9,357 nt of DNA from an uncultured Collinsella sp. Lineage in GTDB: Bacteria; Actinomycetota; Coriobacteriia; Coriobacteriales; Coriobacteriaceae. Of the stretch, positions 5,074-9,357 are shown piece by piece (positions within the stretch are counted from its first letter, which is position 1; every line of letters starts with the position of its first letter). A model generated the notes under the pieces. That model did not search any database. It worked only from the letters and a program-made list of their open reading frames with translations, and was not told where the DNA came from. The stretch lies in the NCBI GenBank assembly GCA_900549455.1, contig UROM01000066.1, forward strand, positions 1 through 9,357. The letters are read 5' to 3'. The position numbers were made by a program, and so were the translations under genes.

Positions 5074-6468
5074 TTATCCCAGTTGCAGATGGGCCAGAAG
5101 GGCTTCGCGCTCGTTGGGGACGTTATCCTCGATCACAGCGTCGAGGGCGGCATTGAGAAACTGTCCCAATTCCGGCCCCGGTTTGACGCCGGCGCGAATC
5201 AAATCGCCGCCGTTGATGGCAAGCATCTTGAGCGTATAGGGCTCCCCTGCCTCAAGAAGTCCGTGGGCGAGTGAGCGCATTTCCTCGATCGTCTCGACGT
5301 AATAGAAGCACGACGGCGCCTTACCCAGCGTATCGGCACGCTTAAGGTCCATAAGCTCATCAATCAGACGCGGCGTGTCGACGCCCTCGCCCGAAAGCAA
5401 GCGCATCATATTGAGCAAACAGGAACGCTCGGGACGCAACGGCTTATCGTGATACTTGATAAGCAGACACACATCGCGAACCAAATCGTGCGAAAGCGCC
5501 AGACGATCCATAATGGCGCGCGCCTTCTTGGCGCCAAGCTCGGGATGACCGTAAAAGTGACCGCTGCCCGCATGGTCGACCGTAAAGCAATCGGGCTTGG
5601 AGACGTCATGCAAAAACGCTGCCCACATTAAACTCGACGAAGGCGCGACGCCGTCACACAGTGCCAGCTCCCCCGCCACCGTCAACACGCGAGCGATATG
5701 CTCGTAGACATTAAAGGCATGGTAGACGCTGCGCTGGTCAAACCCACGAGCCGGCGAAAGCTCGGGCACGGCGGCACAAATAAGCTCGGGGTAGCGCAGC
5801 ATCGCGTCTCCCCCATGACCGGTCGAAAGAATGCCTTCGAGCTCAATGCCCACGCGCTCGCGTGCCACGGCATCGAGCAGCGGTGAGCATTCGGCAAGCG
5901 CCTGTTTGGTCTTAGGCTCAATCATAAAATCCAGGCGGCAGGCAAAACGCACGGCGCGTAACATGCGAAGCGCATCCTCATCAAAGCGACGTTTGGGATC
6001 TCCGACGGCACGGATCAGCTTACGCTCCAGGTCGCCCTGGCCGTCGTAACGGTCGACAAGACCGCGCTGGGGATGCCAAGCCATGGCGTTAACGGTAAAG
6101 TCACGTCGTGCCAGATCGTCCTCAAGCGACGCCGCACGCTCCACACTCTGGGGATGGCGACCATCAGTGTAAAAGCCGTCCAGGCGATACGTCGTGACCT
6201 CAATGCGCTCGCCATCGCAAATGGCAGTAATGCCGCCAAATTTAATGCCCGACTCAACTACCACAATGCCGGCGGCCTCGAGCGCCGCCTTGGACTCCTG
6301 CCACAGGCCGCTGCAGCACATATCGACATCGTGGCTGGGACGTCCCATCAGGGCGTCACGTACCCAACCGCCCACGAACCAGGCCTCAAGACCGGCTGCC
6401 TCAAGCGCATGTAGCACACGCAGGGAGGCGCCTGAGGGCTGCGTACCGTTGAGCGAAACATTGCACAT
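5074..6468 (-). CDS. cca: CCA-adding tRNA nucleotidyltransferase with HD domain
   Basis: A 464-residue class II nucleotidyltransferase that adds or repairs the 3' CCA of tRNAs from CTP and ATP. The N-terminal polymerase core shows FVGGWVRDAL (31-40), the metal-binding HDVDM (Asp47, Asp49), RRDFTVNAMA (121-130) and RFDEDALRMLRAVRFA (161-176), which includes the nucleotide-selecting EDxxR element. A C-terminal HD phosphohydrolase-like domain follows, with FLHDVSKPD (His287-Asp288) and HFYGHPELG (304-312). An HD domain is normal in many bacterial members. A poly(A) polymerase activity cannot be excluded from motifs alone. ATG 6468 has AGGAGG eight nt upstream. The gene ends about 150 nt before tRNA-Glu, and I see no clear terminator between them. 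Confidence 0.96.
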   Translation of the reverse strand: MCNVSLNGTQPSGASLRVLHALEAAGLEAWFVGGWVRDALMGRPSHDVDMCCSGLWQESKAALEAAGIVVVESGIKFGGITAICDGERIEVTTYRLDGFYTDGRHPQSVERAASLEDDLARRDFTVNAMAWHPQRGLVDRYDGQGDLERKLIRAVGDPKRRFDEDALRMLRAVRFACRLDFMIEPKTKQALAECSPLLDAVARERVGIELEGILSTGHGGDAMLRYPELICAAVPELSPARGFDQRSVYHAFNVYEHIARVLTVAGELALCDGVAPSSSLMWAAFLHDVSKPDCFTVDHAGSGHFYGHPELGAKKARAIMDRLALSHDLVRDVCLLIKYHDKPLRPERSCLLNMMRLLSGEGVDTPRLIDELMDLKRADTLGKAPSCFYYVETIEEMRSLAHGLLEAGEPYTLKMLAINGGDLIRAGVKPGPELGQFLNAALDAVIEDNVPNEREALLAHLQLG

Positions 6469-6604
6469 ACCTATGGCCTCCTACGCATGCGAGCGTTCAT
6501 CGATGGTTCTCAAGAAGTCTAGCAAGAAACGAGCATGCGCGCACATGCAATCGTATCGTCAATTCGAACGAACGGGACAGTATGCGCCTCATGTGGACAG
6601 CGCG

Positions 6605-6640
6605 AAAAAACACCCGCCTTGGGAATCCAAAGCGGGTGTT
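6605..6640 (-). terminator. Terminator after the distal PfkB-family kinase
   Basis: A 14-bp stem (6609-6622 with 6627-6640, loop GAAT on the plus strand) precedes TTTTTT on the minus strand. The single non-Watson-Crick pair is G-U in minus-strand RNA. It follows the kinase stop by about 22 nt. Confidence 0.92.
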
Positions 6641-6662
6641 CGGCAACGATATATCGATGCTG

Positions 6663-7595
6663 CTAGCAGACCTGGCGAACCTCGATGTGCTTCTTATATT
6701 CGTCCACCTTGGCAAAATCGCCCAAACCAGGACACTCAACCACATTGGCGCCGGTAGCCATCGAGAGGCGCAGTGCGTCCTCGACGCGCTCGGGAGCGTC
6801 GTGCCACACAGACAGGAAGGCGGCAAGCGAGGAATCGCCGGCGCAGACCGTCGACAGCAGCTTGACCTCAAAGGTGCGGTTGGCAAACCAGATATGCTCG
6901 CCGTTGGAGAAGTACGCGCCGTCGCCACCAAGGGTCAGCAGAACGTTCTTGGCGCCCTTGGCGTGCAGCTCGGCCATCGCGCCCTTAACGGACTCGTCGT
7001 CGCCACCACTCACCTTAATGCCAAAGATGTCGAGCAGCTCGTCGTCGTTGGGCTTAATGAGCAACGGCTCCATGGCAATGAGGTCGGCCAGCTGATGGCT
7101 CGAGATATCGAGCACGAACTCGGCACCCTTTGCCTTAACACGGCGCAGGACCTCGGCCAGGAAACCCTCAGAGGTGTTGGGGGGCAGCGAGCCGCTAATG
7201 ACCAGGCAGGTCATATCGTCGAGCGAATCGATGAGCTCAAACATCTCCTGCTCGTTGGCCGCATTGATGGCGGCACCCGCGTTGACCATGTTGTACTCGG
7301 TGTCGGGACCGGCGTTGAGGAAAACGTTGACGCGCGTGATGCCGTCGGTCCACACGGGCTTGACGGGCACGCCCAGGGCCTCGGCGCCCTTGACGATAAA
7401 CTCGCCCGAGAAGCCGGCAAAAAAGCCCAGGATCGTGGTGTCGACGCCATAGTGATTGAGGGTGAACGAGACGTTGAGGCCCTTGCCGTTGGGCGTATAG
7501 ACCGCGTTACGAGTGCGGGTGACGGTGTTTGCGGAAAGACCGTCGCAGGCAATGTTGTAGTCAATGGCCGGATTTGCAGTGAGCGTGTAAATCAT
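6663..7595 (-). CDS. PfkB-family kinase, 1-phosphofructokinase type (distal copy)
   Basis: A 310-residue ribokinase/PfkB-fold sugar-phosphate kinase of the FruK/LacC group, expected to phosphorylate fructose-1-phosphate (or a similar hexose phosphate such as tagatose-6-phosphate) with ATP. Visible motifs are MIYTLTANPAID at the start, PNGKGLNVS (35-43), VWTDGITRVN (81-90), SGSLPP (134-139), LLIKPNDDE (178-186) and VCAGDSSLAAF (250-260) with the catalytic-base Asp254. The usual GGKG and GAGD read NGKG and CAGD. ATG 7595 follows AAAGGAA at 7 nt. It is clearly a paralogue of the next kinase, matching at about half of the positions by eye, but it has a separate terminator and a probable own promoter. 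The exact substrate cannot be settled from the sequence. Confidence 0.9.
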   Translation of the reverse strand: MIYTLTANPAIDYNIACDGLSANTVTRTRNAVYTPNGKGLNVSFTLNHYGVDTTILGFFAGFSGEFIVKGAEALGVPVKPVWTDGITRVNVFLNAGPDTEYNMVNAGAAINAANEQEMFELIDSLDDMTCLVISGSLPPNTSEGFLAEVLRRVKAKGAEFVLDISSHQLADLIAMEPLLIKPNDDELLDIFGIKVSGGDDESVKGAMAELHAKGAKNVLLTLGGDGAYFSNGEHIWFANRTFEVKLLSTVCAGDSSLAAFLSVWHDAPERVEDALRLSMATGANVVECPGLGDFAKVDEYKKHIEVRQVC

Positions 7596-7629
7596 GAATG
7601 TTCCTTTCACAAGGCAACGTGTTGATGAA

Positions 7630-7742
7630 AGTATATTCCACGCTTCAGGAAAAGACCATAGCAACTCGGCAAACGGTGTAGAACGCGTGCAGGGCGACAG
7701 GATGACGAGCAAATAGCTCAGATGCGTTTGTACTGTTGCTCG
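7630..7742 (-). promoter_or_regulatory. Leader and promoter region of the distal kinase
   Basis: The minus strand shows a good -10, TATACT (7630-7635), about 35 nt before the start codon, but only a weak -35 (around TGGTCT). About 70-110 bp upstream is a perfect 7-bp inverted repeat, CGAGCAA (7706-7712) with TTGCTCG (7736-7742), 23 bp apart, which could be a regulator site. The regulator is unknown, and no regulator gene lies in the window. Confidence 0.45.
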
Positions 7743-7754
7743 CCCACAATATAC

Positions 7755-7788
7755 AAAAATGGCGCCCCGGCCAAAATCGGGACGCCAT
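7755..7788 (-). terminator. Terminator after the ptsI-proximal kinase
   Basis: An 11-bp stem (7759-7769 with 7778-7788, 8-nt loop) precedes TTTTT on the minus strand. Its one irregular pair is G-U in minus-strand RNA. It shows that the two tandem kinases are not simply one uninterrupted message. Confidence 0.88.
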
Positions 7789-7814
7789 AGAACCACGAAT
7801 ATGTCGTGTATCGC

Positions 7815-8747
7815 TTACTTGCGATCGAGCTTGCGGACAGCAACGCGCTTGCTGTACTCGTCAACGTGACCGAAGTCGCCAATGCCGACGGACTCGGCGA
7901 CGTTAGCGCCGGTGGCCATAGCGAGCTTCATGGCCTCCTCGACGTTGTCGCGATTCCTGTACCACTTGTGCAGGAACGCGGCGAGGGTGCAGTCGCCGGC
8001 GCAGACGGAGGAGACCAGCTTGATGTTGAACTCACGCTTGGCGTACCAGATGTCCTCGCCGTTGGAGAAGTAAGCGTCGCCGCGGCTACCACGGGTGAGC
8101 AGCACGTTCTGAACGCCGGCGTCGTGAGCCATCTTCATGGCAACGCGAACCTCGTCGTCGGTGTCGACCGGCACACCGAAGATGGCCTTCATCTCGTGAT
8201 GGTTCGGCTTGATGAGCAGCGGCTTCTTGTGAGCGAGCTCCTTGAGCTTATCGGAGGACAGGTCCAGGACAACGTCGGCGCCACGGGCCTGAGCGTGCTC
8301 CATGACCTGAGCCAGGAAGTCGGGCGTAGCTTTGGGAGGCACGGAGCCAGAGACGATCAGGCACTCAAGGTCGCCCGCGGTGTCCAGGATGTCGTAGAGC
8401 TCCTTCTGATGCTCCGGCGTGATCGGGGCGCCGGGATTAAGGATGCCGTACTCGTGCTGGCCATCGTTGACGTAGGTGTTGATACGCGTGATGCCGTCGG
8501 TCCAGACCGGGCGGCACAGGCAGCCCAGGTTCATGACCTCCTCGACGATGAACTTGCCCGTGAAGCCGGCGAAGAAGCCGAGAGCGACGGTGTCGACACC
8601 CATCTTCTTAAAGGCGAAGGACACGTCGAGGCCCTTGCCGTTAGCCGTGTAGCTGGCCGAGCCGGTGCGGACGTTCTCGTCGGGCTCGAGCGGAGAGCTC
8701 GAAACCGTCATGTCGACAGCCGGGTTAGCGGTTAGCGTGTAGAACAT
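7815..8747 (-). CDS. fruK: 1-phosphofructokinase (PfkB family), ptsI-proximal copy
   Basis: A 310-residue cytoplasmic kinase of the FruK/LacC group. It probably converts fructose-1-phosphate, delivered by a PTS transporter, to fructose-1,6-bisphosphate. Motifs are MFYTLTANPAVDMTV, ANGKGLDVS (35-43), VWTDGITRIN (81-90), SGSVPP (133-138), LLIKPNHHEM (177-186) and VCAGDCTLAAF (248-258) with the catalytic Asp252. Departures from the family rule are Asn for the first Gly of GGKG, Asp41 in place of the usual substrate-binding Asn after GKGx, and Cys for Gly in GAGD. The start at 8747 is preceded by GGGGG at about 9-10 nt, lying inside a small hairpin loop. The 74-nt gap from ptsI and the shared strand suggest one PTS-linked unit. 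Substrate specificity remains open. Confidence 0.9.
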   Translation of the reverse strand: MFYTLTANPAVDMTVSSSPLEPDENVRTGSASYTANGKGLDVSFAFKKMGVDTVALGFFAGFTGKFIVEEVMNLGCLCRPVWTDGITRINTYVNDGQHEYGILNPGAPITPEHQKELYDILDTAGDLECLIVSGSVPPKATPDFLAQVMEHAQARGADVVLDLSSDKLKELAHKKPLLIKPNHHEMKAIFGVPVDTDDEVRVAMKMAHDAGVQNVLLTRGSRGDAYFSNGEDIWYAKREFNIKLVSSVCAGDCTLAAFLHKWYRNRDNVEEAMKLAMATGANVAESVGIGDFGHVDEYSKRVAVRKLDRK

Positions 8748-8748
8748 T

Positions 8749-8804
8749 TACAGTACCCCCTGTATATGTGAGGGCCGCGTGGCCGGCCCATTCCAACCAC
8801 GCGG
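8749..8804 (-). promoter_or_regulatory. ptsI-fruK intercistronic hairpins and looped ribosome site
   Basis: On the minus strand, CCGCGTGG and CCACGCGG (8797-8804 and 8775-8782) form a perfect 8-bp stem. A second stem, GGGCCG/CGGCCC (8784-8789 and 8772-8777), uses part of the same bases, so the two cannot form together. Just downstream, TACAG and CTGTA (8760-8764 and 8749-8753) pair around a 6-nt loop that holds the fruK Shine-Dalgarno. No T-run follows the first stems, so they are not a standard terminator. A role in RNA processing or translation control of fruK is an inference. Confidence 0.5.
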
Positions 8805-8821
8805 TTACCTCTGATACCAAA

Positions 8822-9311
8822 TTAGCGAGCTGCGGACTCGAGCAGTGCCTTGACCTCGGCGGCGGTGTTGCAGGCGAGCGCCTTCTCGGCAAGCTCGTCG
8901 CACTCGGCCTTGGTCCACTGGCTGATGGTCTTGCGGGCGCGCAGGATAGACGGAGCGCTCATCGAGAACTCCTCCAGGCCCCAGCTGATCAGCAGCGGCT
9001 CGAGCAGCGGATCGGCAGCGGCCTCGCCGCACATACCGACCATGATGCCGGCCTTCACGCCGCTCTCGATGATGTTCTTGAGCGAGCGGAGCACGGCGGG
9101 ATAGTATACCTGGTACAGGTTGGAGATGGTGTCGTTGCCACGGTCGGCGCACATGGTGTAGCCGATCAGGTCGTTGGTGCCGATGGAGAAGAAGTCGGCA
9201 ACCTCGGCCAGGCGGTCAGCGAGCAGCGAAGCGGCGGGCGTCTCGACCATGATGCCGACCTCGATGTTCTCGTTGAACTTGCGGCCCTCTTCGGTCAGCT
9301 CGGCCTTGCAC
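8822..9311 (-). CDS. ptsI: PTS Enzyme I (phosphoenolpyruvate-protein phosphotransferase), C-terminal fragment
   Basis: The last 162 residues of Enzyme I, the first, shared component of the phosphotransferase system, which takes phosphate from PEP and hands it to HPr. The fragment belongs to the PEP-binding TIM barrel: IEVGIMVETPAA (16-27 of the fragment), FSIGTNDLIGYTMCADR (41-57), YYPAVLRSL (69-77) and the catalytic GMCGEAAADP (92-101, Cys94). All expected active-site motifs in this part are present. The upstream part, with the phosphohistidine domain, is missing because the contig runs into adapter at 9312, so residues such as LVGSEMCIRDR in front are artefacts. It lies upstream of fruK on the same strand, which fits sugar uptake followed by fructose-1-phosphate phosphorylation. 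Confidence 0.97.
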
Positions 9312-9357
9312 CTGTCTCTTATACACATCTCCGAGCCCACGAGACTCCTGAGCATCT
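9312..9357 (-). other. Nextera i7 adapter (sequencing artefact)
   Basis: Reverse complement of the left-end adapter: mosaic end CTGTCTCTTATACACATCT (9312-9330), tail CCGAGCCCACGAGAC (9331-9345), index TCCTGAGC (9346-9353, sample-sheet form of N704) and the first bases of P7. It carries the same index as the left end. Everything right of 9311 should be trimmed. Confidence 0.98.

Noticed and set aside
5022..5156. Small plus-strand ORF starting ATG 5022 behind GGGAGG
   Set aside because: The ribosome site is too close to the start (about 2 nt), and the frame soon runs antisense into cca with an unremarkable arginine-rich product.
6582..7625. 347-codon plus-strand ORF opposite the distal kinase
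   Set aside because: It is a shadow of a GC-rich kinase gene and has no family features. The same holds for 7806-8735 opposite fruK.

Overview
The window reads as a genome fragment from a high-GC, Gram-positive anaerobe, most like a gut Coriobacteriia actinomycete such as Collinsella. The grounds are protein character, GC-rich codons, strong AGGAGG-type ribosome sites, and rubredoxin/flavin-reductase and PTS/1-phosphofructokinase genes. This assignment is an inference. The true genomic part is about 49-9311. Both ends are Illumina Nextera adapter (Tn5 mosaic end plus i7 index), so the outermost genes are cut by a library artefact.

Left part (49-2622): a truncated glutamate synthase start (gltB, minus strand), an intergenic region with three palindromic hairpin repeats, an Nramp manganese/iron transporter (mntH, the only plus-strand gene), four more copies of the same repeat, then a rubredoxin gene (minus) with its own promoter and terminator. 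The seven hairpins lie on an almost exact 80-bp period, alternate in orientation about every 40 bp, and keep pairing through compensatory changes. They are the least explained structure here.

Middle (2711-6468, all minus): an Hrb-like FMN flavin reductase next to the rubredoxin (a split version of a known fusion), smpB (trans-translation) overlapping the end of a TPR protein gene, tRNA-Glu(CTC) with its own promoter and terminator, and a CCA-adding tRNA nucleotidyltransferase with an HD domain. Apart from the TPR gene, whose role is unknown, the smpB-to-cca stretch concerns RNA and translation.

Right part (6663-9311, all minus): the C-terminal part of PTS Enzyme I (ptsI), then two tandem PfkB-family kinases of the 1-phosphofructokinase type. 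The kinase beside ptsI starts 74 nt after it, across two alternative hairpins. Each kinase has its own terminator, and the second has its own -10 element. Together they fit PEP-dependent sugar uptake followed by phosphorylation of a hexose-1-phosphate such as fructose-1-phosphate. Both kinases depart from the usual GGKGxN and GAGD signatures in the same way.
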